From contig OX336388.2 of assembly GCA_946902985.2 (NCBI GenBank), positions 296,664,526-296,728,525 of the forward strand: 64,000 nt of DNA. The letters are read 5' to 3'. How positions within the stretch are numbered: the first letter of the stretch is position 1; every line of letters begins with the position of its first letter. Made by a program: the position numbers and the translations under genes. Positions 45,562 through 56,771 of the stretch are shown here, piece after piece. Source of the DNA: Meconema thalassinum (taxonomy: Eukaryota > Arthropoda > Insecta > Orthoptera > Tettigoniidae). The notes below the pieces were generated by a model that ran no database searches, was not told where the DNA came from, and saw nothing but the letters and a program-made list of their open reading frames with translations.

Positions 45562-46477
45562 GAGCATCCAGCGTTTAGAAAAGACTGTGGAGCCTTATGG
45601 CGACAGTGTTGCTAACTCTAGGCAGAGGTAGCGCTGACGTCATACGTTATGTTCACCCGCTTCGAGTACTGCGCTTTCGTAAGTTAGCGACACAACACCA
45701 CCCAAGCAGCTTCTTGAAATAGAACACGTCCCAGGAAGGAGCAGTTTTGCAGGAGTTAACTGATTGGACCAGTATTAAGGATACCGTACGCGAAGATAAC
45801 CAATAACGACATTCATTTCGTTGTGATATGACGCATTACTGATTGTCAGATGTCGAGAGCATAACCCTTCCTTTTCGGATGTATGCTGACGATGTTAACA
45901 ATTTTTACGTCAGCAATACTGTTGATCATCACCTTGTTATTAGTTAGGCTGTAATTTAGCTTCTTTCAATTTTATTCTTGTTGTTTTGTTTAGATTAATA
46001 TTTGCAATATTGTAGTGAGTTAGCCATGCGGTTAGGGACGCGCAGCTGTGAGCTTGCATTCGGGAGATAGTGGGTTCGAACCCAACTGTCGGCAGCCCTG
46101 ATTCGATCGAACAGAAAATAAAACAGACACACAACAATAACACCAAAGACGGATAGTGCTTCAGAACTTATGTTGCCGGCGGAAATGAGCACGTACTCGA
46201 CTCCGGGCGAGCATGCAGCACAGGACGAGGCTCTTCTTTCCAGCATGCTAACCTCGAAATTGGTCAAATTACTAAGACGTAATATAAACGATACTTGTAT
46301 GCAATAACAAAGGTAATCAATTGGCAGATAATTGTAGGAAGCTATTATGACGAAAAATATATATGTTCAGAGTTCCTTCATGATAAAAGGTGAGGTAACA
46401 AAACCAGTGTAGGGGGGGTTTCCGTTAAAAGTAAAAGCCCAATAAGACCCACAGTCTTTTCTAAAAGTTGGATGCCC
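45562..46477. mobile_element. Mariner-like MITE family M, copy 2, with SINE inside
   Basis: It is bounded by TATA on both sides (45558-45561 and 46478-46481). The ends GAGCATCCAGCGTTTAGAAA and its near-complement share about 40 bp, including AGAAAAGACTGTGG. It carries no transposase. The same family is at 32633-33921. Confidence 0.7.
46014..46110 (+). mobile_element. tRNA-derived SINE head (SINE family S)
   Basis: The A box TAGCCATGCGG (46021-46031) and B box GGTTCGAACCC (46073-46083) are present. The linking sequence GCGCAGCTGTGAGCTTGCAT is a head I recall from polyneopteran insects, normally followed by a GGTTTTCCGTGGTTT body. This copy lacks the body. Related body sequence in antisense is found in the satellite at 62838-64000. 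Confidence 0.7.
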
Positions 46478-46481
46478 TATA

Positions 46482-47066
46482 GGTACATTTCGTCCCGTCA
46501 CCGTAACGTAACGCCAGACCCCAGCGTAACGACGAAGTGGACAGGATCATTTAAAATGATAAAACAAAACAAAAAAAGAGAACAAAAACACTCAGTGACT
46601 ACCGGTCTATTGCAAAGACAATAGTAGAGAGTAACCATGTCATGTAATGGTAGGTAGGCTATAGTATTATGTTTATTTTACAATTTTGTAACTAATGGCC
46701 TTTCAGCTGCAATAAAATTTAAAATATTGGAAACAGTGTGTGGGATTTTAACGTTGCATAGTTAAGACTTTAGAGAAGAATTACAGTTATGAGGATCTGT
46801 TAACGACTTCTCACTGCCGTAGCTTGGGTATGTTGGTCTTCTCCCGCCATCGTCAAACGTCAGGGCCGCAGACTCAGCTGCTAGAGTAGCCTAGTGTTAG
46901 CAGAAGTGAATACAAACTGGCATACATTTTTGTTCACTTCCACAGCGAAATGATGGTTGTTCTTAGAGAATAAAGTGATGGCAGTCTTTGCAGAGGCGGC
47001 CCTAGCAAGATTTTGAGGTGGTGCTAGATCTCATTGCGGCGCCACCTCCCCCGTGGAAACTAACTG
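46482..47066. other. No gene recognised
   Basis: Low-complexity and AT-rich sequence. A possible hAT-type end (CAGAGGCGGCCCTAGC) lies near 46994 without a partner. Confidence 0.4.
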
Positions 47067-47243
47067 CAGTGGCGGCTGGTGGATGTGGGTGCTCATTTAG
47101 GGGGCGGGAGACTGATTCATATCAGAGCAAACTGTAATCAATTGCGCGGTAAAACGGATGTACCTCATTCATCACAAATGCCGCAGTTCAGAGAACAACA
47201 CATAGTCATCGGATTTACTGGATTATAAGTTAGTCTACATGAG

Positions 47244-47750
47244 AGGCGGCTTCGGTGGCGTAGTCGGTAGCATGCTGAGCTTCTATGCCCAAGATAGCGG
47301 GTTCAAACCCGGCCGAAGCCGTAGAATTTTTAAGAGCGTTAAAAATCCCTCAGTATGCCTTACTTCGGAGGGGAAATAAAGCCGGCGGTCCCATGTCATA
47401 GATTTATGGCATGTTAAAGAACCTTCCCCTAATTGCACCTGTGTGAAGCTAAATTGGATAGGTTAAGAATGTAAACAACGCTCTTAGGTTTCTACGTTCG
47501 TTGCCAAGAGCCGACTGTGGTGGCGTCTAGTAGCTAAGTTCCGAACTTGGCCTAGTAGTCGTTGACGGTGGCGCTTGGCGGCAAAAGTAGGAACTATTTG
47601 AAAAATTGTAAGTTGCAGTACTTAAATTAAAAAACAGATAACACACACTATTACACTATAACACCGGTTATCAGACAGATTCTACACACACCCGAAGTAC
47701 ACGGGGCTACATGACCGCGTTGTTACATCCCTTAAACTTAAGAACCAACC
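47244..47750 (+). mobile_element. tRNA-derived SINE (507 bp) with 12-bp target duplication
   Basis: AGTCTACATGAG occurs at 47232-47243 and 47751-47762, and the other copy of the host repeat (1858 onward) has a single such site. The head shows an A box (TGGCGTAGTCGG, 47256-47267) and B box (GGTTCAAACCC, 47300-47310). At 507 bp the insert is long for a SINE, so it may be composite. Confidence 0.85.
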
Positions 47751-48219
47751 AGTCTACATGAGAAACTTCACCAGTACAAAACAAAATAAGTTACATACGA
47801 GGGCGAGAAAGAACCGCGAGTGTCACAAGTACGTGAAAATTACATTGCAAAGACATGGTATCGGCAGTTACGGAGCATCGTCGTCCGCACCTCGGCTCCC
47901 TTGTTGCAATCAGCGGGCAACGACCAGTCGAGTTAACTGTCGGGAAAGGACTTACTCTGCCATACCCTTCACTATTGAGATCTGGTCGGTGCTTGGACCT
48001 GGTAACGACCAAACGGACGAGCGCTCCTACCCAGTTGGTACGCTTCGCTTTCTCAGACAGTTCACAGTAATTTACGATAAGGTTTCCTGAATTATCAAAG
48101 AACACAATTATGAATCTCTATAGCCTACAAATAAAAGGAAACGTACAGCTTTTAGTACTAAAAATATTATTACGGTGTTAATTGTTTTTCCTAAATTAAT
48201 CTGGTCGTTGTGCAACACT

Positions 48220-48734
48220 CTTTTGAAGCCCATCCTCTGTTTGGACATCGACCTGCAAAGCCCCGACTAAAATCTAGGAAAAGTTTCCTCAGAACAACAG
48301 AAGCTCTTGTCGGGACTTCACAACAATCCCGAACCAATTTGTGGCGGGCAAGGTTCTACAGCCCTGGACAATGGTTTCCACCCTCTGAAAAACTACCAGC
48401 CAGTTTCACAGAGAAATGGAGAACATGGAGATCACTCGACAGACTTCTGTCGGAAGTCACAAGATGCAAAAGCAACTTAATGAAATGGGGTTTCCATGTG
48501 GAGTCACCGTTTTGTGAATGTGGAACAACGCAGACGTCCTACCATCTGCTTCAGTGCAGTCGGTGCCCAAAACATGTACACTGGAAGACCTGTTACATGC
48601 CATAGAGGTCGCCAACTTCTGGGCGGCTGTAGTTTGAACAAATTGAAATGTAAAATTTTGTATATAATATTATGTAGTCTATTTATTGTATATTCAATTT
48701 CACGCTGTAGGTGTTTCTGACACGAATGAATGAA
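48220..48734 (+). mobile_element. 5'-truncated jockey/R1-like LINE with 11-bp target duplication
   Basis: TGTGCAACACT (48209-48219) and TGTGTAACACT (48735-48745) flank the insert. It ends in (AATG)n. The plus-strand frame to 48605 shows WRTWRSLDRLLSEVTRCKSN and FCECGTTQTSYHLLQC, the C-terminal CCHC-like end of jockey-type ORF2. Homology with copy 1 resumes exactly after the insert. Confidence 0.9.
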
Positions 48735-48770
48735 TGTGTAACACTGCAACCTTATTACCGGCCGCCACTA

Positions 48771-49185
48771 ACATAAAGACTAAAGATAACATACATTTTT
48801 GACATTATTTGTAACTCAGACCTCCGAAACATTAGTAGGCCTAAAGTAGCAGTGTGGATGAGAAACAATAACAGTAAAAATAAATATAGCCTACTGTATA
48901 TTTGAAAAGGTTTATTTCAACTGCTGCGTCGCAGACAACGCTCACATCATGCATAGGCCTACCTTACGTCAAATTTACATCGTAACTTTATTTAAAATTG
49001 AAGACTCCACGGGAGAAACGAGGTAAGTCACATTCTGTAAATTTTTCAGGAGAACGAATTTAAACTTTGAACACAAAAAAGAAATACTTTTCTTATAAAG
49101 GATGTACTGTACATGTGAAACATATAAAAACTAAAGTTAAATTATGGGACGTTCATTTCGTTTCCACTAAATATAAAAACCTCTG
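48771..49185. other. No gene recognised
   Basis: AT-rich sequence without terminal repeats or protein-like frames, leading into the tandem array that follows. Confidence 0.4.
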
Positions 49186-50470
49186 TATCTCGGTGACATT
49201 CCGTTTTATTTGAAATTAATTTCACCAGATTTGTAGTAACGATGGCCGGCCACCAGAATGCACCATAAACTCATTTTCGAAAAAAGAAGGACTTACCCCG
49301 TTCTTTCCGTGGGGTCTTCAATTAAAACGAATTAAGAAATAGGTAGTTCCGTGAAGAACTCAACAACCTATTTTCATATACCGTATCCTACTTATATAAA
49401 TTGCCTCTTTCAACATACAAAATTTCAGTTTGATTGCTGTAATGTATTCGTAGATATTGAGAACCGTCTAAATAATTCGGATGGTCGCCATGTTGGATTT
49501 TATATTATGTAGGCCATGTACTATTAGATGAAGACTAATGCGTAGGTTTGTAATCAAACTTCAATCGCATGATTAGGACACAAGAAATAAAAACGAGACT
49601 TTAAAATTTCGCACAGTCGCCATCTTGGGGTTATGAGAACAATTGAAATACATTATATGTCAGTGGATTAAAATTTGTGTAAGCATTTACCGTACCGAGT
49701 TTCACTGCGCTCGTATAGTTAAATCGCGAGAAACGTCCATTTAAATATTTAAATTTCGCGTCGCCGCCATGTTGGATTTGTGCCCACCAGGTTATTGGAA
49801 GTTCCATAGGTGAACTTATGTTAATAGTCTTTATCAACATACAAAATTTAGGGTTGATTTCTGTCATAGATTAGTAGGCCTAGATATTAAGATCCGTCTA
49901 AATATTGCGGATGGTTGCCATTGTTGGAATCTTATATATGTAGGCCGTAGCTTCCCTTGTTCCTACATTTCTCCTGAAACCAAACTGGTCTTTTCTGAAG
50001 GTTCCTTATTCAAACATTGACTTCGATCGCACGATTAGGACACAAGAAATAAAAACTTAATTTTGAAATTTCGCACATCCGCCATCTTGAGGTTATGTAA
50101 ACAATTGATTTAAATTAAACTATATGTCAGTGCATTACAATGTGTATAAACATTTTCTGTACCATGTTTCACTGCGGCAAAAGTCTATTTAAATGCTTCA
50201 ACTTCGCTTGGCCGCCATGCTCGATTTTGTACTTAACAGGCTTTTGAAAGTTACATAGGTGACCTTCTAGTATTACAACTTCTCGCACCGTACAAAATTT
50301 CAGGGCGATATCAGTAATAGTTTGGAGGTATAGAATGCCGGTGGAATATTTCGCACAGCCGCCATGCTGGATTGGTGAGACGAAATAAAATTTAAAGGGC
50401 ACGGTCGGGGTCGGACAAAATAGCGCTATGTTCTTACCGAGTTTCATTGAATTCGCTCTTCCCGTCTTGA
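49186..50470. repeat. Degenerate ~450-bp tandem array with regularly spaced CGCCAT motifs
   Basis: ATTAGGACACAAGAAATAAA occurs at about 49572 and 50035. ACAAAATTT-type blocks occur near 49413, 49834 and 50285, giving a period of 420-465 bp and about 2.7 units. Within it CGCCAT (once TGCCAT) recurs at 49486, 49618, 49765, 49916, 50080, 50213 and 50360. No coding sense is evident. Confidence 0.75.
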
Positions 50471-50930
50471 ATTTATTAGGGAGTGACACACGCACCCTCA
50501 TACACACACGGGCAAAAGGGGATCTCATACGCCTTTTCATAAATGAAAATAGGCTAAAATAAACTAAAACGTCTTGATTACTGCCTGGTACTGGTCCCAC
50601 CTCCCCAGTTGTATCCCCCGACCAGGGGTTTCAAGCTCCAGGACACTGCAGTGGCGGCGGTAATGGTGGGATTCCCCGCTAAGTCCGAGGGAAAAGCCAA
50701 CCTGGAGGGTAAATCTACTAAAGAACAAGACGTTCCGTGACGAACTAAAGAGCCTACTTTTCTTAAAATTTAAGATTCATTCCAATGATTAATCTTTATG
50801 GACCTATCTAGAATAATGACGAAATGAATTTGGTAATATCGAAATTTCTAATTAGTACGAAATATACCTGGCATGATGTAGCACTACAGTTCGCAGCCCT
50901 GGTGACTGAATATATTCTTAGTTCCATCTC
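50471..50930. other. No gene recognised
   Basis: Mixed sequence between two tandem arrays, with a short CA-rich part near 50490-50515 and no convincing frames. Confidence 0.4.
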
Positions 50931-52010
50931 TTAAGGTACAGAATACAAAATTTGATTGAAGTCCAATGGACAGCATGGACGTTACATGCAGTTAGATATT
51001 GGACCTATCAGCGCATGTAAAATCATGTTGGCAACAATGTCATGCATGTGTCGGTCAGAAATAATTTGAAATATTATGATGTATTGTTGTGCCAATTTTT
51101 GTATGAAATCCATTTGTTGGTATAGAAGTTACTGGAATTTTTAAATTGGACCTATCAGCAGGCTTATAATCATGTTGGTAGCACTGACATACATTAGTTG
51201 CTCCAAATTAATCTAGAATGTCAGGAACTATACGTGCGCAAAGTTTAGAGCTGTTGGGTTGCATACTTTCTGATATATTGATATTAGGGTAACAAAAATA
51301 GAGACAGTATTTATTAACAGTTGGCAGCCCTGATTGCTCTAAAGAATATGCACAGTCATATTTGTTATGGTACACATAGCACATACTAAATTTGGTTGGA
51401 ATCCAATTGATAGTATAGAAGATACATGTAATTAAAAATTGGTCATTTCAGCAGGCTTTGAATCATGTTGGTAGCACTGACATACATTAGTTGCTCCAAA
51501 TTAATCTAGAATGTTGGGCACTATACGTGTGCAAAATTTAAAGGTGTGGGCTCGCATACTTTCTGATATATTGGTATTTGCATAAAAATAGAGAGAGCAT
51601 TTATTGACAGTTGGCAGCCCTGGTGGCTCTTTAGAATACGCTCAGTCATATCTGTTTATGTACACATAGTACATACGGAATTTGGTTGAAATCCAATTGA
51701 TAGTGTAGGAGTTATATGCATTTAAAATTTTTACTTATCAGTAGGCTTAAAATAATTTTGGCATCACTGTCATGTATGGCCTCGTGGAAATTAAACTGAA
51801 GTATTATTATCTATATGTGTACCAATTTTGGAATAGTTCCCAGGTATACATTCCAAGATATCCAACATGGAGCTCAAATTTCAATTGCGATGTTTTAGCA
51901 GTTGGTAGCACTGACATCATTTTCAAGTATGACATTGAGATGTCCCGGTATAGATCTTTACTCATACCAAATTTGGTTTCGATAGCTGCAGCCGTTTAGG
52001 AGTTGATAGG
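50931..52010. repeat. ~290-bp tandem array, about three units
   Basis: The block CATGTTGGTAGCACTGACAT recurs at about 51173 and 51464, with a diverged copy near 51755 (interval ~290). CAGTTGGCAGCCCTG recurs near 51320 and 51608. It ends at an (ACAG)n microsatellite. Confidence 0.8.
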
Positions 52011-52012
52011 GG

Positions 52013-52046
52013 GACACACAGACAGACAGACAGACAGACAGACGGA
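52013..52046. repeat. (ACAG)n microsatellite
   Basis: About seven ACAG units follow GGGGGACAC. They lie directly at the end of the 290-bp array, as is common when such arrays derive from retroelement 3' ends. Confidence 0.9.
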
Positions 52047-52384
52047 CATTTTCTCGGATCGATCGCATAAGTCTACTTTCCTCATTTTTGCAAAATGTGA
52101 AAAGTAGGCTAAAACTATGGTAGAACCGTAAACCTATAGGGGTGGTGTGTGTCGCCCCCACGGTTGCAGATATTGAGGGTATGAGTGAAGATCTACCAGG
52201 ACGTCATTCCAGTCAACTGCTGTAAAAGCAACCCGAGATTCGATATCTCAGAAGAAATTACACATTTGGTACACAAAGAAACTGTTTGGATTTAGAAGGG
52301 GCAGGTCAACAGTGGAACCCATTTTCATTCTGACAGAACATTGAAAAGCGTTGGGAATATGGGAAGGATATGGTAATGACTTTT

Positions 52385-53005
52385 ATGTTCGACCCTAACT
52401 ATTATGTGTCATAATGAGGCTCATTATAACACTATTTTTCATTATGAAACAGTTTCTCCCACCAATCAGAGCTCAAGAAACACTTGTATGACCAATTAGA
52501 TAAGGATACCTTCGCGCATGCGCTCAAAGTCCAACATGTCTATATAAATTACCGAAAGTGCACCGTCCATATGTTTGCGTAAATAAACTTGTGAATATGA
52601 GACAAGAAATAGCACAGTACCTTAATATCCTCAAATCCAATTTCTACACAGCGCGTTGTATTGAAACGACTTCGGTGACAGTTTTACTGAATACACAATC
52701 TGAACATATGGCATTGAAGCACACAGAGTGCATGCGTCGGTTGTCCAGAGAGCTTGGAAAACAGAGATATACTACTCACCGCAGCACCCGATCACAACAT
52801 TCTAGTGACTGAACAGATATTTATGAATATTTATGTTAAAACATGTAATAAAGTTATAATTATCGTCGAACATAAACAGTCGTATGCAACTCGCCTATAA
52901 TGGTAATTAAGTCACTCGTGTGGAAATTATAAAACTCGCATACGCTCGTTTTATAAACATACCATAGTCGTGTCTAAATTATAGCGATTATAGGCTCGTT
53001 GCATA
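52385..53005 (+). repeat. Dispersed repeat family X, copy A
   Basis: Inverted relative to 31188-31665, with the same outer ends. It has about 150 bp of extra central sequence, including an 84-codon frame (52558-52812) starting near TATATAAATTACC. I do not recognise that frame and do not call it a gene. Confidence 0.65.
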
Positions 53006-53013
53006 ATGTACTA

Positions 53014-53225
53014 TTATTGATCTAGAAAAGCCTATGATAGCATCCCTAGAACAAAAGTTTGGGAACGCTTAACAAATAGGGGGATAGGCAAGGAACTGAG
53101 AGACATGATAAATGGCATGTGCATGGATTGCTACAGTAGTGTGAAGATTAGAGTCGGGACATCAGAATGGTTTAAAATTGTCACTGGACTAAAGCAAGAA
53201 AGTGTGTTGTCACCATTATTGTTCT
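53014..53225 (+). pseudogene. RTE-like RT fragment (fingers/palm part)
   Basis: The plus strand reads SIPRTKVWERL and MCMDCYSSVKIRVGTSEWFK then GLKQESVLSPLLF, the segment up to the motif before the catalytic box. One base is missing in the DLEKAYDS block near 53025. It overlaps in homology with the next fragment, so it is a separate copy. Confidence 0.75.
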
Positions 53226-53388
53226 TAAGATACTCATCGACACTAGTGTTGAAATTTCGGCACAGTTATTCTATTTTCTTGAAACTGATATGACGGATGC
53301 TAAGGGTATATACTAGCGGATTTCTAGCAAAAAATAATCCAAAATCAATTTCTGTATTTTTTTTTCAAAGAATTTTTCAAAAAAAATC

Positions 53389-54372
53389 ATGAATTTTTGG
53401 GACGTAATATCTCTGCTCCTATTCAACATATATGGAACAACTAAATGGGTTAAGATTCAAAAAGGAGTACGGCAAGGCTGTATATTGTCACCTTACCTTT
53501 TCAATCTGTATGCAGAACACATTATGAGGAATGTGGGGTTAGATGAAGAAGAAACCGGAATCAAAATAGCTGGGTTAAATATAAACAACCTGAGATATGC
53601 AGATGATACAATCCTGATGGCTGAAACTGAAGAGGATTTAAAAAATCTCTTACTGAAAGTGAAAGAAGAAAGTTCAAAGGCTGGACTAATGTTGAATGAC
53701 AAGAAAACAAAAATTATGACAACTACAACTGTCAATTCATGGCAAGTAGGAGGAGAAAAAATGGAGATAGTCTCTGTTTTTAACTATCTTGGCTCACAGA
53801 TTTCTGCCGATGGTGACTGCAGTCATGAGATCAAAAGACGCTACTTGGTAGACAGGCATTTTCAAATCTGGACAATATCTTAAGGAGTAGAGACCTAACC
53901 TTAACAACAAAGATCCGTATAATAAGGGCTATGGTTTTTCCAGTTGTGATGTACGGATGTGAGACCTGGACCATAAGAAAAGCTGAACGCCGTAGAATAG
54001 ATTCCTTCGAATTATGGTGTTGGAGAAGAGTTCTGAGTTCCATGGACTGCGAAGAGAACCAATAAGTCAGTTTTACAGCAAATTAAACCAGCTTGTTCCT
54101 TGGAGGGCTTAATCCTGAAACAAAAACTGGGCTACTTTGGACACATCATGAGAAGACATAATTCATTAGAGAAGACCTTAATGCTGGGGAAGATAGAAGG
54201 CACAAGAAGAAGAGGGAGGCAAAGAATGAGATGGATGGATGGCATCACAGAAGCACTAAATTCCAGCTTGGAAAATCTTCGAGAGGCAGTGCAGGACAGG
54301 AGAAATTGGCGTAGTCTAGTACATGGGGTCACGGAGAGTCGGAATCGACTAAACGAATAGAGAGAGAGAGAT
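53389..54372 (+). pseudogene. BovB-like RTE LINE, 3' part
   Basis: RT motifs are VRQGCILSPYLFNLYAEHIM and LRYADDTILMAETEEDLKNL (intact YADD), then FNYLGSQISADGDC. A frameshift near 53850 is followed by VFPVVMYGCETWTIRKAERR and FELWCWRRVL. Stops lie near 54065, then GYFGHIMRRHNSLEKTLMLG, RRGRQRMRWMDGITE and HGVTESRNRL to a stop at 54358-54360. The last two blocks are the C-terminal signature of BovB elements as I remember it. The 3' end GAGTCGGAATCGACT and a (GA)n tail agree. Confidence 0.8.
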
Positions 54373-54419
54373 TCAACATAAAAGACTCATTGTTGCTTCA
54401 GATTGCTTAGCAATACGTT

Positions 54420-54580
54420 CTGAGTGTTGTATAGCAGAATCGATTTCGTAGCTTTCTTAGGGCCAAATTTATTAAGGTTTTTCTAAAAATTCAATTATTC
54501 TCATAGAAAAAAATAACTTAATTGCAGGGTTCCGGACCCTTAATTTCAATGTAATTGTATTATTCTGCTATACAACATAG
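54420..54580. mobile_element. Possible small hairpin MITE
   Basis: GTTGTATAGCAGAAT (54425-54439) and ATTCTGCTATACAAC (54561-54575) are perfect inverted 15-mers about 120 bp apart. No target duplication is clear. Confidence 0.4.
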
Positions 54581-54764
54581 TTGAATTACTTAGCTACAAT
54601 TTAGTTTTTAAATGAAGTTAATATCTCTATTCTAAGTGTAGATTTCATCTGCCAAAGTAATGACAAATACTGAAAAAAAATGAAACTTGAGAAAAAGTCA
54701 CTTAAAGTTGAGATACACATTTAGAATAAAGTAGCTTACTTCTATTGCTCCTAAAAGCCTCCTG

Positions 54765-56058
54765 ATGCATAGGTAGTACCTACTTCTTGGGATTTTAGGT
54801 CAATCTTGTGCTTCCTCCTCGCCCGTAAGTATCTCCGACGTTGTTATTGCTCCGGAGTACACTGCTTCAGAGCCACAGTAAGGTGCTCCTTATCTGCAGC
54901 ACCTACGCCGGACACTGTATACTTGCCGGGATTGATCCCAGCCTTCTTGAGGATGTCCAGCTCTGACGTACAGCCGTTGTTAAAGTGGCAAAGACTGTCC
55001 ATTACTCCAAGTTGCAGGGTTTTTCGTCCTATGTACACTTCCTTAGGGCAACGTTGCCAAATCATGCCGTTGAAGGATTCATTGGGATTCTGTGTTTTCC
55101 CATGTAAGCATTTTGCCAGCATGTAAGGAGCAGTTAGTTTCTCATATACAGGCTTTATAATGCGTACAATTTCTAATGGCAAACCATGCTTATGTTTATA
55201 GGAATCACGCTTACCATTAGCCACTGCCCTTTGAAATGAACACCAACTTTCAGGACCTTCTGGGCACTTGCCGTGAAGATTGAGACTATCACTGGCACTT
55301 AGATGAAACAGTGTTGCCCAAATTGCCTTTGGCATAGCCTGTATGCTGCTGGTGTTCGACCTCAGTGCAATGCCAAAATAATTTTGCAGTTTATCAATCA
55401 TTACACCCGTCAGTTTTCCCTTGCCACCAAGCTTCTTCTCAGAAGCTAGTTTTCGGAGTGCAGTAGCGACTCTCTTGTGATAGTGTCCTACACACTCCAG
55501 CTTCACTATCTCTTTACCATTATATGGATTCACATCGTGGACACTTTTAAAACTTTTCGAATCCCCATCACCCAAGTACTTCACATATTCCAAATTCCTA
55601 TTTGCCTTGGAACGAAGGAAGATTCTAGCAGCACCCACTGGTTCCTTACTAGGAGAAGAACCCTCGTAGTTAGCATCACATTTATGTTTGTGTTCCACTT
55701 CCCAAGCCTGGAAAGCAGGAGAATGTTTATCCCATTTCACGTGTTTCTTGCAGCCAGCACAATTCGTTGTTAATATTTCAGTATCAATTACCTTACCAGT
55801 GTCGATTGATATAGCTGTCACCACACCTAAAGACGATGTAAACCCACGACGATGCCATGATCTATCAACTGACACCCCACATTCCCCACCAGTAGTTTCT
55901 CTAACTTTCTGTGCAGCTGACTGCAGTAGGTATAATAAGCCGAAGCTGGCGCAGGGGCTAATGTGCAAGATGGCTGCCACGCGCAACTCTCTTATGTTAT
56001 TCTTATGGGAGGGAGAGTCATAGCTGGCGCAGGGGCTAATGTGCAAGATGGCTGCCAT
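54765..56058 (-). pseudogene. Mutator-like transposase, 5'-truncated
   Basis: The frame is open for 404 codons from 56058 to 54844. Homology starts near residue 45: CGVSVDRSWHRRGF (first catalytic Asp candidate, D65), ECVGHYHKRV, YLGDGDSKSF (D164), KCLHGKTQNPNESFNGMIWQ (Glu). These are the conserved blocks of the insect Mutator-like transposase domain. After the TAA the same frame continues QRRRYLRARRKH to near 54765, so the stop is probably a late CAA-to-TAA change. The first 40 residues come from a duplicated 36-bp sequence and are not transposase. Confidence 0.8.
55944..56057. repeat. Identical 36-bp direct repeats
   Basis: AGCTGGCGCAGGGGCTAATG and the next 16 bases occur at 55944-55979 and 56022-56057 without a difference, 78 bp apart start to start. 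They mark the 5' end of the Mutator-like homology and may be a remnant of a terminal repeat or a target duplication. Confidence 0.85.
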
Positions 56059-56771
56059 TCACAACGAGCTTAGGATTATGGATGCTCTGAGCCAAGATAT
56101 TATTTATATTTTGTACGATAGTGAAAGAAGGGGGGGGGGGGGTTGTTCAACGTCTAGTGACTTAGCGCATGATGTTTTTTTAATAGTCATTTTTTATTTT
56201 CATATTTCTCACACGGTTATTTACAATTTGCAATATTGTCGTTTTTTTATTTATTTCATTTTTCAAGTTTTGCACCTGATCAATATTCAAAAGTTGATTT
56301 TACATTTAACTGTTATCACCTTTTCAGCTCTCACACACATGGTGGGATATGCTTTACACACATACGTTAAGCCAACCAGGACGTTAAAATGGTAGAAACC
56401 GCCGTTAACAACACCGCAAGGGTTGTAGCCTTGTCTTACAGAGTTGTAGCCAGTACTCTACACCCCCTCTGTGAGGGGCTTAACATCAGCCAGTCAAAGC
56501 TTGAGTATGTCATGAAGCTGATACTCCAGTAAGTTAACTATAAATGCTATACGTAAACTCTTATCACAGGTGTATCAACAAGGTTTGCAATCTTGAATGA
56601 CGAATACACCTCAAAGGTCTACTCTCCCTTCGTAAAGGGCACCGCGCATTATAGTTAAGTTTAAAGAAGTATATGCTTTTGTGCCTCTCCTCTTTTCTCT
56701 GGGCTTGAGACCAGCACTAGGGCTTAAGCCTAGAGGCAGAGTTAACACACACACACAAACACACACACACA
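56058..56771. other. No gene recognised; poly-G and CA tracts
   Basis: A 13-base G tract lies at about 56130. (CA)n runs occupy about 56742-56771. No frame resembles a capsid, protease or integrase gene of a Polinton-like element. Confidence 0.45.

Larger units (their letters stand above)
47067..48770. mobile_element. Non-autonomous hAT-like element, copy 2, with two nested insertions
   Basis: It starts CAGTGGCGGCTGGTGG and ends ACCGGCCGCCACTA. The interior from 47226 matches 1851-2323 except for a 507-bp SINE-type insertion and a 515-bp LINE. Its own target duplication is not convincing (four of eight bases). Confidence 0.7.

Noticed and set aside
46014..46110. True tRNA gene
   Set aside because: A and B boxes are good, but the acceptor arms do not pair and the sequence matches a known type of SINE head. 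The same applies to the heads at 30631, 35236, 36034 and 47244.
52558..52812. 84-codon frame as a small gene
   Set aside because: It lies in the variable core of repeat family X, is absent from the other copy, and resembles no protein I know.
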